From NCBI RefSeq assembly GCF_002836945.1, contig NZ_NIJM01000003.1, forward strand, positions 62,001 to 126,000: 64,000 nt of DNA, written 5' to 3'. Shown piece by piece: positions 36,473 through 45,383 of the stretch. A program made the translations under genes and the position numbers. The stretch comes from Shewanella chilikensis. GTDB lineage: Bacteria > Pseudomonadota > Gammaproteobacteria > Enterobacterales > Shewanellaceae. The stretch's first letter is position 1. Each line of letters begins with the position of its first letter. The notes beneath the pieces were generated by a model. That model was not told where the DNA came from and did no database searches. It saw nothing but the letters and a program-made list of their open reading frames with translations.

Positions 36473-37372
36473 ATGACAACAGTGGCTTTTATTGGTTTGG
36501 GCAACATGGGTGGGCCGATGGCGGTTAACCTGATCAAGGCCGGGATGACTGTTCGGGTATTCGATCTGGTACCGGCGGCGATGCAGAGCCTGGCAGAGCA
36601 GGGAGCTATAACGGCCCAGAGCGCCTGTGGCGCAGCGGCGGGTGCCGATGTGGTGGTAACCATGTTGCCGGCCGGCAAGCATGTGCGTAGCCTGTACCTC
36701 GGCAGCGAGCAGCAGCAAGGGCTGCTGGATGTTGTGGCCGAGGGGACCTTACTTATCGATTCATCTACCATAGATGCCGACAGCGCCCGCGCTGTGGCGG
36801 CTGCATCGGCCGCCAAAGGGCTTGAATTTGTTGATGCGCCGGTTTCCGGTGGCACCGCTGGGGCCGCGGCCGGTACGCTGACCTTTATCTGCGGCGGCAG
36901 CGACGCAGGTTTTGCCAAGGCTAAACCTGTTCTCGAGTGCATGGGCGCCAATATTTTCCATGCAGGCGGTGCCGGCGCCGGTCAGGTTGCCAAAATTTGC
37001 AACAACATGCTGTTGTCTGTCTTGATGGTAGGTACCAGCGAGGCACTGAGTCTGGGGATAGATAATGGTTTGGATCCCAAGGTGCTGTCAGATATCATGA
37101 AAGTTTCGAGCGGCGGCAACTGGACCTTGGAGAAATACAACCCCTGTCCCGGGGTGATGCCAAGCGTACCATCGTCCAATGACTATCAGGGCGGGTTTAT
37201 GGTGGATCTTATGGTCAAGGATCTCGGCCTGTCCCAGGAAGCAGCGCTGTCCAGCCAGTCGAGCACTCCCATGGGCGCACTGGCGCGCAGCCTCTATGTC
37301 AATCATGCCCGCAAGGGCAATGGTCGTCGCGATTTTTCCAGTATTTTTGAACAATTCAAGCAAGAGAAATAA
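36473..37372 (+). CDS. mmsB: 3-hydroxyisobutyrate dehydrogenase
   Basis: MmsB oxidises 3-hydroxyisobutyrate to methylmalonate semialdehyde with NAD. The 299-residue beta-hydroxyacid dehydrogenase has the N-terminal Rossmann motif VAFIGLGNMGGPMAVNLIKAG, the substrate-binding DAPVSGGTAGA (about 122-132), the catalytic Lys in QVAKICNNMLL (about 172), and KDLGLSQEAA near the end. AGGGAG precedes the ATG. The product feeds MmsA upstream in the same operon. Confidence 0.95.
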   Translation: MTTVAFIGLGNMGGPMAVNLIKAGMTVRVFDLVPAAMQSLAEQGAITAQSACGAAAGADVVVTMLPAGKHVRSLYLGSEQQQGLLDVVAEGTLLIDSSTIDADSARAVAAASAAKGLEFVDAPVSGGTAGAAAGTLTFICGGSDAGFAKAKPVLECMGANIFHAGGAGAGQVAKICNNMLLSVLMVGTSEALSLGIDNGLDPKVLSDIMKVSSGGNWTLEKYNPCPGVMPSVPSSNDYQGGFMVDLMVKDLGLSQEAALSSQSSTPMGALARSLYVNHARKGNGRRDFSSIFEQFKQEK

Positions 37373-37382
37373 GGATAACCCA

Positions 37383-38138
37383 ATGGATGTAAAAGGTAAG
37401 GTAGTCGCCATCACAGGTGGAGCCGGTGGACTGGGTCTGGCGATGGCGCAGGAGTTGGCCGCAGCCGGTGCCCGTCTGGCGCTGATCGATGTGGATCAGG
37501 ACCGTCTGGAGCAAGCCTGTGCCCTGATGGGCGAGACCGAAGTGCAGGGTTATGCTGTAGATATCACAGATGAAGAAGATGTGATGGCAACCTTTCAGTA
37601 CATTCTGGAAGATTTTGGTCAGCTCAATGTGCTGGTAAACAACGCGGGTATTTTGCGTGACGGCATGCTGATCAAAGCCAAAGAGGGCCAGGTGACAGAC
37701 CGTATGTCGCTGGAGCAGTTCCAATCGGTTATTAATGTAAACCTGAGCGGCAGTTTCCTCTGTGGCCGTGAAGCCGCCGCCGCCATGATAAGCTCTGGCC
37801 AGGAAGGGGTGATCATCAATATCTCCAGCCTGGCTCGAGCCGGCAATGTGGGGCAGAGCAACTATGCCGCCTCCAAGGCCGGTGTCGCTGCCATGGCGGT
37901 GGGCTGGGCCAAAGAGCTGGCGCGCTACAAGATCAGGGCCGCCGCTGTTGCCCCCGGGGTTATTGCCACCGAAATGACCGCCGCCATGAAACCGGAAGCG
38001 CTGGAGCGTCTGGAGAAAATGGTACCGGTCGGCCGTTTGGGTGATGCCGCTGAAATCGCCTCGACAGTTAAATTCATCATTGAAAACGACTATGTCAATG
38101 GCCGGGTATTTGAAATTGACGGCGGTATCCGCCTGTAA
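37383..38138 (+). CDS. SDR family oxidoreductase (3-hydroxyacyl-CoA dehydrogenase type)
   Basis: This is a classical SDR of about 251 residues: ITGGAGGLGLAMAQELAAAG (cofactor), NNAGILRDGMLIKAK, catalytic Ser in INISSLARAG and Tyr/Lys in NYAASKAG. It is a FabG-like sequence, but its place at the end of the branched-chain catabolic operon suggests oxidation of a 2-methyl-3-hydroxyacyl-CoA (isoleucine branch), which would feed the thiolase at the head of the operon. The ATG 10 bases after the mmsB stop has AAGGA upstream. Confidence 0.9.
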   Translation: MDVKGKVVAITGGAGGLGLAMAQELAAAGARLALIDVDQDRLEQACALMGETEVQGYAVDITDEEDVMATFQYILEDFGQLNVLVNNAGILRDGMLIKAKEGQVTDRMSLEQFQSVINVNLSGSFLCGREAAAAMISSGQEGVIINISSLARAGNVGQSNYAASKAGVAAMAVGWAKELARYKIRAAAVAPGVIATEMTAAMKPEALERLEKMVPVGRLGDAAEIASTVKFIIENDYVNGRVFEIDGGIRL

Positions 38139-38170
38139 TTCAATGCGTTGAGATCAAGGCCAAAATAGAT

Positions 38171-38220
38171 ATCATCCCTGTTCTTTACCGCGTTTTAAAC
38201 AAGGACAGGGATGATGTTTT
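38171..38220. terminator. Terminator of the valine operon
   Basis: A 15-bp near-perfect stem (ATCATCCCTGTTCTT / AAGGACAGGGATGAT) with a 15-base loop is followed by GTTTTCTT. Confidence 0.85.
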
Positions 38221-38508
38221 CTTCCTCCACCAGGCTGGGGCGTTTAACGCTCTTTTGCCAAGCTGGGTTGCAGCTCCATGTGAACGACGGCGATAAGTTG
38301 GTGAATATCTTCTCTGACCCCATGTACTTCTGGCCAGTGAGCGGGATAAAACTGGTGAACGTGCCAGGTTCTTGCAAAAGTTATCATTCTGCAATTGTGA
38401 GGGGGAGATACTTGTCCGCTTTGTATTACAGACGTTGACAATTCTTGTCCCGGATTGAACAATCTCCCTAATAAAAGTTAAAAGTACCAGAGGTAACGAC
38501 ACTCACCC
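38221..38508. other. Intergenic region without a supported gene
   Basis: Several overlapping short frames run through both strands, none with an RBS or convincing protein character. A TTGACA at 38435-38440 may be the -35 of a promoter for the following membrane-protein gene. Confidence 0.35.
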
Positions 38509-38742
38509 ATGCATTGGTTGGAGAAACAGATTAAGCGCCTGCTTTTGCTGGTGGGAATCGCGGGTGTCATGGTAATCTATTTTGGATTCTTCTATCTGCT
38601 TCTCAGCGGTCGCTCCACTGAACCCATCACCTGGTACTATTTGCTTTCACCTTGGATCTGCATCTTTTTTGGATTATCCAGTTTGCAGCAGTACAGGGTG
38701 TTGCAGTGGTTCTTTGCCAGATATAAAAATAAGAAAAAATAA
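38509..38742 (+). CDS. Small two-helix membrane protein
   Basis: This 77-residue protein has two clear membrane helices (about 10-33 and 44-60) and positively charged ends (MHWLEKQIKR, RYKNKKK). I do not recognise the family. The RBS is weak (GAGG about 15 bases upstream). It precedes the S9 peptidase gene by 68 bases on the same strand. Confidence 0.55.
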   Translation: MHWLEKQIKRLLLLVGIAGVMVIYFGFFYLLLSGRSTEPITWYYLLSPWICIFFGLSSLQQYRVLQWFFARYKNKKK

Positions 38743-38810
38743 GAAAACACAAGACTTACGTTGTAGTAGTTTCAACCTGCCTGTGGGTGGGTGTTGGGGG
38801 AAACGAAACC

Positions 38811-40868
38811 ATGATTTTCAATCCCGGAAAGCAAATTTTGGCCGTAGCGCTGATGGTGTTAGTGCTGCAGGGGTGCGGTCAACCTGCGCAGGAGCAACAA
38901 GCCCTTGCCGACAATGAGCAGAGGATTAGCGCGGCTTATGGCAGCTGGGTCTCGCCTTTGGGGGCCGCCGAAGTCTACGGCAGTGCCTCGGCAATAGGTG
39001 AGCTGCAGAGTGTTGGTGATGCGATTTATTTCTCGGAATCCAGCCCGGCCGAAGGCGGCAAGGTGGGGATCAAGCGTCTTGAAAAAGATGGCAGCATTAC
39101 CAGTGTGGTGGCGCCGGCCTTTGGTATCGGCAGTCGGGTTCACGAGTATGGCGGTGGCGACTTTCTTGGTATAGGTCAGAGCCTGTTTGTCACCAAGGGG
39201 CAGGATCAGCTGTTTTACCGGATAGCGCCGAATCAGGAGGCGCTGGCTCTGACTCCCAATGGCACCCGTCACGGGGAATGTATCTCTTACCCCAAGGGCT
39301 CACGGATTATTTGTGTTCGGGAAGATCATCGACAACCGGGTGAGCCCAAGGCCAGTTTGGTGACCATTAACCTGAATTTCTCCGGTGAAGGGGATATCTT
39401 TGTCGATGGGCACGACTTTATCAGTTCTCCGGCAATCAATGCCGACAATACTCAGCTTGCCTGGATCACCTGGGAACATCCCAACATGCCTTGGGATAAT
39501 ACTCAGTTGTGGCTTGGGGATCTCAATCGCAAGGGGCAGTTGACTAACATTCGCCAAATCGCACCCGAGCGCAAGGGCGCACTGATGCAACCCCTGTTTA
39601 GCCCAAACGGCGTGCTCTACTTTATTGCCGACTATGACAACTGGTGGAACCTCTATCGACTTGATGCCAAAGGCGATATTGAACAGGTTACCCAACTCAA
39701 GGCTGAAATCGGCGGCCCTGCCTGGAAGTTGGGGCAGCACGCTTACGCCTTTGAAAATGAAAATACCCTGATAGCCAGTTTCAACAAGGAAGGGGATGCC
39801 GGATTGCTGCGACTGGATCTGCAGACCGGGGTTATTGAAGTGCTGGCTGCCGACTTTGCCGATATCAAACAGGTGGTGCAGGGGGCCGACGGGGTTTATT
39901 TCGTTGGCAATAGGCCAACACCCGAGCGCGGCATCTACAAGGTTTCCGGCCGCGGCACAGAACTTGTGTATGCACCTAAAATTTGTGGTCTGGATCCCAG
40001 ATACATCTCCCGCGCCGTCAATGTTGAGTTTACCACCAAAGGGGGAGACAAGGCTCACGGCTATTTTTATCCGCCGGTAAATGGTGATTACCAACCTCTG
40101 CCGGATACCCGGCCGCCTCTTTTGATGATGTTGCATGGTGGGCCGACCGCTAGCGCAAATAGGGCATACGACAGCGCCATTCAATACTGGACCAGCCGCG
40201 GTTTTGCCGTGTTTGAGCTCAATTATCGCGGCAGTACCGGCTTTGGCCGCCAATATCGCCAGAGCCTCTATGGCAACTGGGGCAAGGCAGATGTTGAGGA
40301 TGCTGTCTGGGCTGCAGGTTTTTTAGTTGACCAAGGCTGGGTCAATGCTGAGAAATTGGCTATCCGCGGCGGTAGTGCCGGTGGCTTGAGCGTGCTTTCA
40401 GCCTTGGCTTTCCATGATAAGTTCAAGGCCGGGGTGAGCTATTTCGGGATCAGTGATATCGAGGTGCTGGGCAAGGAAACCCATAAGTTTGAGTCAAGAT
40501 ACCTGGATCAACTGATAGGCCCTTACCCGGAAATGAAGGCTGTGTATCGTGAACGCTCGCCCCTGTACCACCTGCAGGGGTTCAACGAACCTTTGCTGTT
40601 GTTGCAAGGGCTTGAAGATAAGGTGGTGCCACCGAGTCAGTCGCAGCATATCTACAAGGCGCTGAAAGACAAGGGCGTACCCACGGCATTTATCGGCATT
40701 GAGGGGGAAGGGCACGGCTTTCGTCAGCCCCATAACAAGATACTGGCGCTGGAATCTGAGCTGGTGTTCTACGGCATGGTGTTTGATTTCACCCCGGCGG
40801 GCACGCTGCCGACACTGAAGCTGGACAATGCCGAAGCCTTGGCGCGGCCCGGACAACAAGTTGAGTGA
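38811..40868 (+). CDS. S9 family peptidase lipoprotein (prolyl oligopeptidase type)
   Basis: This serine peptidase of the S9 (acylaminoacyl/dipeptidyl peptidase) family has about 685 residues. It has a lipoprotein signal (LVLQGC), a beta-propeller-like N-terminal region (about 40-400: LAWITWEHPNMPWDNTQLW), and the C-terminal catalytic domain with Ser in RGGSAGGLSVL, Asp in LQGLEDKVVPPSQ and His in EGEGHGFRQP. It probably trims oligopeptides in the periplasm. The start at 38811 fits the signal sequence; an in-frame ATG 24 bases earlier is possible. It converges on cueR with 5 bases between stops. Confidence 0.88.
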   Translation: MIFNPGKQILAVALMVLVLQGCGQPAQEQQALADNEQRISAAYGSWVSPLGAAEVYGSASAIGELQSVGDAIYFSESSPAEGGKVGIKRLEKDGSITSVVAPAFGIGSRVHEYGGGDFLGIGQSLFVTKGQDQLFYRIAPNQEALALTPNGTRHGECISYPKGSRIICVREDHRQPGEPKASLVTINLNFSGEGDIFVDGHDFISSPAINADNTQLAWITWEHPNMPWDNTQLWLGDLNRKGQLTNIRQIAPERKGALMQPLFSPNGVLYFIADYDNWWNLYRLDAKGDIEQVTQLKAEIGGPAWKLGQHAYAFENENTLIASFNKEGDAGLLRLDLQTGVIEVLAADFADIKQVVQGADGVYFVGNRPTPERGIYKVSGRGTELVYAPKICGLDPRYISRAVNVEFTTKGGDKAHGYFYPPVNGDYQPLPDTRPPLLMMLHGGPTASANRAYDSAIQYWTSRGFAVFELNYRGSTGFGRQYRQSLYGNWGKADVEDAVWAAGFLVDQGWVNAEKLAIRGGSAGGLSVLSALAFHDKFKAGVSYFGISDIEVLGKETHKFESRYLDQLIGPYPEMKAVYRERSPLYHLQGFNEPLLLLQGLEDKVVPPSQSQHIYKALKDKGVPTAFIGIEGEGHGFRQPHNKILALESELVFYGMVFDFTPAGTLPTLKLDNAEALARPGQQVE

Positions 40869-40873
40869 TAGCT

Positions 40874-41272
40874 TCAGGCCTGTTTGGTTTCGCTGGACAG
40901 GCCATCTATGATGGCGCATTCAGACTGATTGCCGCCGCGGCATTGAGATACCAGTTCGCTCAGTTGGGCATGCAGCGACGCCAGTCTGGCCATCTTGTCT
41001 TCCAACGCCTGCAGGTGCCCTTTGGCCAGACGTTTGACATCCTCGGCGCAGCGCTTGGGATTGTGTTTCAGTTGCAACAGATCCCGGCATTCATCCAAGG
41101 TAAAGCCCAGCTCGCGGCAGTGCTGTAAAAACTTGAGCGCCTCGATTTCAGCGGTCCGATACTCACGATATCCATTGTCGCCTCTGTGGGCCTCAACCAA
41201 GCCTATGTCATGGTAATAGCGGATACTCTTGATACTCAGACCAGTTGCCTTGGCCACTTCGCCTATTTTCAT
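40874..41272 (-). CDS. cueR: Cu(I)-responsive MerR-family regulator CueR
   Basis: CueR is a dimeric activator that senses Cu(I) and switches on copper export genes. The 132-residue protein has the N-terminal helix-turn-helix MKIGEVAKATGLSIKSIRYYHDIGLV, the dimerising coiled coil (about 80-108), and the metal loop CRGGNQSECAI, with two Cys eight residues apart as in CueR. It is divergent from copA, whose promoter has the palindrome and 19-base spacer expected for MerR regulators. Confidence 0.93.
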   Translation of the reverse strand: MKIGEVAKATGLSIKSIRYYHDIGLVEAHRGDNGYREYRTAEIEALKFLQHCRELGFTLDECRDLLQLKHNPKRCAEDVKRLAKGHLQALEDKMARLASLHAQLSELVSQCRGGNQSECAIIDGLSSETKQA

Positions 41273-41377
41273 CGCTGAACTCCTGCCCTGTTGGGACTTT
41301 TGTGGGCTATTTTGTCGCGCCGCAAGCGCATTGTTGAGAGTCAGAGCACCTTTTATCTCACGGATGATTTTTCGAGC

Positions 41378-41408
41378 TTGACTCTCCCGTTACTGGAGAC
41401 TTTAACCT
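41378..41408 (+). promoter_or_regulatory. MerR-type copA promoter with CueR operator
   Basis: The -35 TTGACT (41378-41383) and -10 TAACCT (41403-41408) are separated by 19 bases, the over-long spacer typical of MerR-family promoters. The palindrome ACTCTCC-CGTTACT-GGAGACT (41381-41401) fills the spacer and is the CueR operator. Confidence 0.85.
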
Positions 41409-41462
41409 TTATCTCAGTGTTGAGCCAGCCTCGCTTGCGAGGGGCAAAGAGGGGAGTTTCCA

Positions 41463-44400
41463 ATGGACCAGATACAATTCACCATAGCGAATATGAAGTG
41501 CGGCGGCTGCGCCCGCAAGATAAAGGCCCTGTTCGCCGATGATACCGGCGTAGAAGCCGCTACCGAGGTGGCCGATAAGTCGTTGACGCTGACATTCGCC
41601 CCGGACGCAGAGCTCACCCCCGCCGCGGCGCTGGCGAAACTGAAAGACGCAGGTTATGACGCTGAGCAGGCCGAGATTGCGGCTACCGGCGCCGGTGACA
41701 GCGCGCAAAAGCCCAGCCCTGAAACCCCTGCCAGCTTTAACTTCCATGTTGCCGATATGAATTGCGGCCACTGTGAGAGTAAGCTTCGCAGGGCGCTGGC
41801 TGATGAGCTTGAGGTAGACGTTGACCTTAAAGGCAAACAGCTGCGGCTGAAAAGTCACAAGAGCGCGGCCGAACTGGCCGAATTGATAACGGGCGCAGGC
41901 TTTACCCCGCCAACGCTGGAACCTGGCAATACAAGTGAGCCGGAAAACTTCCACTTTTATGTTGGCGATATGAGCTGTGGCCATTGTGAGACCAGTATTC
42001 GTAAGGCGCTCAGCGATGAAGCCGAGGTGACAGTCAATCTGAAACAGAAACGGCTTGCAGTGAAAAGCCATAAAACCGCCGCCGAGTTGACCGAGCTGTT
42101 AAAGGCCGCTGGGTTTACCGCCGAGCCTTGGCGCGATGAGCATGCCGAGGCTGATACCGAGACTGAGACTGAGACTGAGACAGAAGCTCAGGCTGACGCT
42201 TTGAAACCGGCAGTGGCCGCAACTACAACTGAAGCTGAAACTGGCAAGCATGCCGATAAAGCAGTCAAGCAGAAGGCCGCCACGGCTCACCCTGCCAACC
42301 CCACACTGCTGTTTGTGCCGGATATGAGCTGCGCCAGCTGCGTGGCCAAGATAGAAAAAGCCTTTGCCGCCAAAGAGGTCGAGGCCAGAGTCAACTTGGC
42401 CGACAAGCAGGTGAGCGTGGCCGCAGGTTTGCCAGTGGCTGAAGCCGTTGCGCTGCTGCTCTCGGCCGGGTATCGCGCGGAGCCAATAACCGACGCCGCC
42501 AGTGCCATGGCCGACAAGGCCGAGCATGATGCCAGGGAATACCGCACCCGGATCAGACAGGCCATCGCCGGTCTTGGGCTGGGGATCCCCTTGATGATCT
42601 GGGGTCTGGCCGGTGGTGACATGATGATCCACGATAGCCAAAGCCAACTTATCTGGGGCGCCATGGGGCTGCTGACCTTGTTGCTGCTGGTTACCACCGG
42701 GGGGCACTTCTTCAGTGGTATGTGGCGCTCACTCAAGGCCAGGAGTGCCAACATGGATACGCTGATCGCCCTGGGTACGGGCACAGCTTGGCTTTACTCC
42801 ATGCTGGTGGTGCTTATTCCCGGCTTTTTCCCCGACGGCACCCGTCATGTGTACTTTGAAGCCAGTGTGATGATCCTCGGCTTGATTAACCTTGGGCATG
42901 CATTGGAGCTGAGAGCCCGCGGCAAGACCAGTGAAGCGGTGCAGAAGCTTATTGGCCTGCAGAGCAATACGGCCATCAAGATCACCGAAAACGGCGATGA
43001 AACCGTGGCCATAGCGGCGCTGGTGGTGGGTGACAAGTTGAGACTGCGCCCGGGTGACAGAGTGGCGCTCGACGGTGAAGTGCTTTCAGGCAGTTCGCTG
43101 CTCGATGAGTCCATGCTCACAGGCGAACCCATTCCCGTGGCTAAATCCGTGGGCGACAGTCTGAGCGCCGGCACAGTCAATGGTAACGGCAGCCTTATTT
43201 ACCAAGTTACTGCCGGGCCTGCCGATACCCGCCTGGCGAAGATTATCGCCCTGGTTCAGGAGGCCCAGACCTCCAAGATGCCCATAGGGCGACTGACGGA
43301 CAAGATAGCCGCCGTGTTTGTGCCTGTGGTGGTGGTGATTGCGCTGCTGGCGGCCATCATCTGGTATTTTGTCGGCCCTGAGCCCGCGTTGTCCCATGCG
43401 CTGGTGGTGCTGACCAGTGTACTGATTATCGCCTGTCCCTGCGCCTTGGGGCTGGCGACGCCTATGTCCATCATGGTATCTGTCGGCCGCGCCGCTTCCA
43501 TGGGGGTGTTGGTGAAAAACGGTGAGGCACTGCAAACCGCCAGCAAGGTCAGCTGTGTGGTGCTGGATAAGACCGGCACCATCACAGAAGGTAAGCCCGC
43601 CGTCACTCAGGTGGATATTTTTGATGATGCCTTTGATGAGCGCGAGCTGCTGCGCGCTGTGGCCAGCCTTGAGCAACACTCGGGCCACCCCTTGGCGGCG
43701 GCGCTGCTGGATGCCGCCAAAGCCAAAGAGGTTGTGCTGACTGAGCCGCAGGGGTTTGACTATCGCCAGGGGCAAGGTCTGCTGGGGCAGTTTGAAGGCC
43801 GGCAGTGGGCGGTCGGTAATAGCAAGCTAATGGACGCACTGGGCATTAGGCTAACCGAGACGCACCAGGCAAGACTGGAGCAGGGGGCGGCGCTTGGACA
43901 CACCCAGGTGCTGGTGGCCCGAAATAATCAGCTGCTGGCGTTGGTGGGGATCAGTGACCCAATCAAAGCCGATGCCAAAGAAGCCATGGCTGCGCTCAAG
44001 ACCCAGGGCAAACGCTTGGTATTGCTCAGTGGTGATAACCAGGCCACAGCCGAAGCCGTGGCGCGTCAGGTGGGGATTGAGGAAGTCATCGCCGGAGTGT
44101 TGCCGGATGAAAAGCAATCCTGGGTCAATAAGTTTCAAGCGCAGGGTGAAGTGGTGGCCATGGTCGGTGATGGGATCAATGACGCCCCGGCGCTGATGGC
44201 CGCCGATGTCGGCATTGCCATGGGCTCGGGCACAGAGATTGCCATAGAGAGCGCCGACCTGACCTTGCTTAACCCTAGGCTGGGCAGCTTGGCCGGGGCA
44301 TTTGCCCTGTCGCGGGCGACGCTTGGCAACATCAAGCAGAACCTGTTCGGCGCCTTTATCTACAATACTCTGGGGATCCCGATTGCGGCCGGGGTGCTGT

Positions 44401-44513
44401 ACCCGCTGACAGGGATATTGCTGAGCCCTGTGGTGGCCGGCGCGGCAATGGCGCTGTCTTCACTGACTGTGGTGACCAACGCCAACCGCTTGCGGCGTCA
44501 GTCTTTGGATTAA
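41463..44513 (+). CDS. copA: Cu(I)-exporting P1B-type ATPase CopA, four metal-binding domains
   Basis: CopA pumps Cu(I) out of the cytosol. At 1016 residues it is longer than the common 740-830. Four N-terminal HMA-type domains are visible, with motifs MKCGGC (about 11), MNCGHC (about 100), MSCGHC (about 172) and MSCASC (about 287). The last is canonical CxxC. A Thr-Glu-rich linker separates domains 3 and 4. The ATPase core has TGEP, CPCALGLATP (transport site), DKTGTITEG (phosphorylated Asp), QHSGHPLAAAL and GDGINDAPAL. GAGGGGAG precedes the ATG. Expression is under divergent CueR. A terminator follows. Confidence 0.95.
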   Translation: MDQIQFTIANMKCGGCARKIKALFADDTGVEAATEVADKSLTLTFAPDAELTPAAALAKLKDAGYDAEQAEIAATGAGDSAQKPSPETPASFNFHVADMNCGHCESKLRRALADELEVDVDLKGKQLRLKSHKSAAELAELITGAGFTPPTLEPGNTSEPENFHFYVGDMSCGHCETSIRKALSDEAEVTVNLKQKRLAVKSHKTAAELTELLKAAGFTAEPWRDEHAEADTETETETETEAQADALKPAVAATTTEAETGKHADKAVKQKAATAHPANPTLLFVPDMSCASCVAKIEKAFAAKEVEARVNLADKQVSVAAGLPVAEAVALLLSAGYRAEPITDAASAMADKAEHDAREYRTRIRQAIAGLGLGIPLMIWGLAGGDMMIHDSQSQLIWGAMGLLTLLLLVTTGGHFFSGMWRSLKARSANMDTLIALGTGTAWLYSMLVVLIPGFFPDGTRHVYFEASVMILGLINLGHALELRARGKTSEAVQKLIGLQSNTAIKITENGDETVAIAALVVGDKLRLRPGDRVALDGEVLSGSSLLDESMLTGEPIPVAKSVGDSLSAGTVNGNGSLIYQVTAGPADTRLAKIIALVQEAQTSKMPIGRLTDKIAAVFVPVVVVIALLAAIIWYFVGPEPALSHALVVLTSVLIIACPCALGLATPMSIMVSVGRAASMGVLVKNGEALQTASKVSCVVLDKTGTITEGKPAVTQVDIFDDAFDERELLRAVASLEQHSGHPLAAALLDAAKAKEVVLTEPQGFDYRQGQGLLGQFEGRQWAVGNSKLMDALGIRLTETHQARLEQGAALGHTQVLVARNNQLLALVGISDPIKADAKEAMAALKTQGKRLVLLSGDNQATAEAVARQVGIEEVIAGVLPDEKQSWVNKFQAQGEVVAMVGDGINDAPALMAADVGIAMGSGTEIAIESADLTLLNPRLGSLAGAFALSRATLGNIKQNLFGAFIYNTLGIPIAAGVLYPLTGILLSPVVAGAAMALSSLTVVTNANRLRRQSLD
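42159..42182 (+). repeat. Hexanucleotide repeat in copA
   Basis: GAGACT three times and GAGACA once, in frame, encode part of a (Thr-Glu) linker between metal-binding domains 3 and 4. Slippage would keep the reading frame. Confidence 0.85.
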
Positions 44514-44530
44514 GGTCTTTCAGCGTTTGA

Positions 44531-44557
44531 GCCGGGGAAATTGCCCCGGCTTTTTTA
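44531..44557 (+). terminator. copA terminator
   Basis: GCCGGGG / CCCCGGC hairpin followed by TTTTTT, 17 bases after the copA stop. Confidence 0.9.
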
Positions 44558-44792
44558 TTGCTTTCTTATTTTATCACCTTGTTTTTCCTGTTTAAATAAG
44601 GGGTTTGCCTTTGCTCAGCACCAATGCTTGCCGAAAAACGCAGCCTGTGGTCACGGCTTGAGCCCTTAGCCTGTCAAAGCCTTTAGTCTATAAGAGCCTT
44701 TGGTCAATATAAGCTTGGGGCTGGATATCGCAGGCCAAGTGAGTCACAGCAAGGGCAACAGGGAACAAGAAAAAATGGGAAGGAGCTGGAAA

Positions 44793-45179
44793 ATGCAATC
44801 CAGAAAATTAACCGCGGCAGCTAAGCTGAGTCTGCTAGGCGGCGCCTTACTGCTCAGCGCCATCTCTGTGTCTGCTCAGGCGGGCTGCGGCGAGAAAACC
44901 ACTGAGTGCATAGTGCTCAAGGGTGACAGCCAAAAGACCCTGGAGTGTGAAATCACGGTTTGTGCCAATGTGCACTCATTTCTCAGTCGCTGGCAGTTGG
45001 CCGATGGCACCACGCTGAGCACGGATTACACCGATGACAGCGAGAGCATCACTATCAATGGTGAGCCGGGATATGCCTTGCCAGCGGATATTTTGCGCGC
45101 TGAACTTGGCTGTTACAGCACTTTTGCAACAAACAAGGCGGAAACTACCTTGGTGTGTGGCCGCGATCTGGATTTTTAA
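44793..45179 (+). CDS. Small secreted cysteine-containing protein
   Basis: This 128-residue protein has a signal peptide (MQSRKLTAAAKLSLLGGALLL..., cleavage near SAQA|GCGE). The mature part of about 100 residues has six cysteines, enough for three disulfides, and is acidic. I do not recognise the family. AAGGAG lies about nine bases before the ATG at 44793; an upstream in-frame ATG (44775) would make an over-long signal head. It stands alone between the copA terminator and the ybiT promoter, with no evident link to either. Confidence 0.65.
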   Translation: MQSRKLTAAAKLSLLGGALLLSAISVSAQAGCGEKTTECIVLKGDSQKTLECEITVCANVHSFLSRWQLADGTTLSTDYTDDSESITINGEPGYALPADILRAELGCYSTFATNKAETTLVCGRDLDF

Positions 45180-45259
45180 TCTGCTTGCAGAAGATTTTTA
45201 AAGTCTTTTATAAACAGGTGGTTGCACTGCTTTATCTCGCTGGTTGCATGCGAGTTTGG

Positions 45260-45287
45260 TTGATAATTCACGCAGGAATGTTATAGT
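45260..45287 (+). promoter_or_regulatory. ybiT promoter
   Basis: TTGATA (45260-45265) and TATAGT (45282-45287), 16 bases apart, lie about 97 bases before the GTG start of ybiT. Confidence 0.65.
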
Positions 45288-45383
45288 GCCCGGCTTTATT
45301 TACCCGGCCAATCACAGGCCTTGGGCTCTTGGACGCGGCTTTACATAGCCCGGTCCCGCATCTGGATATTTTGGAATCATACA

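Noticed and set aside
38185..38502. Several short overlapping frames on both strands between the valine operon and the small membrane protein
   Set aside because: One minus frame looks faintly protein-like, but none has an RBS, conserved motif or clear start; kept as intergenic.
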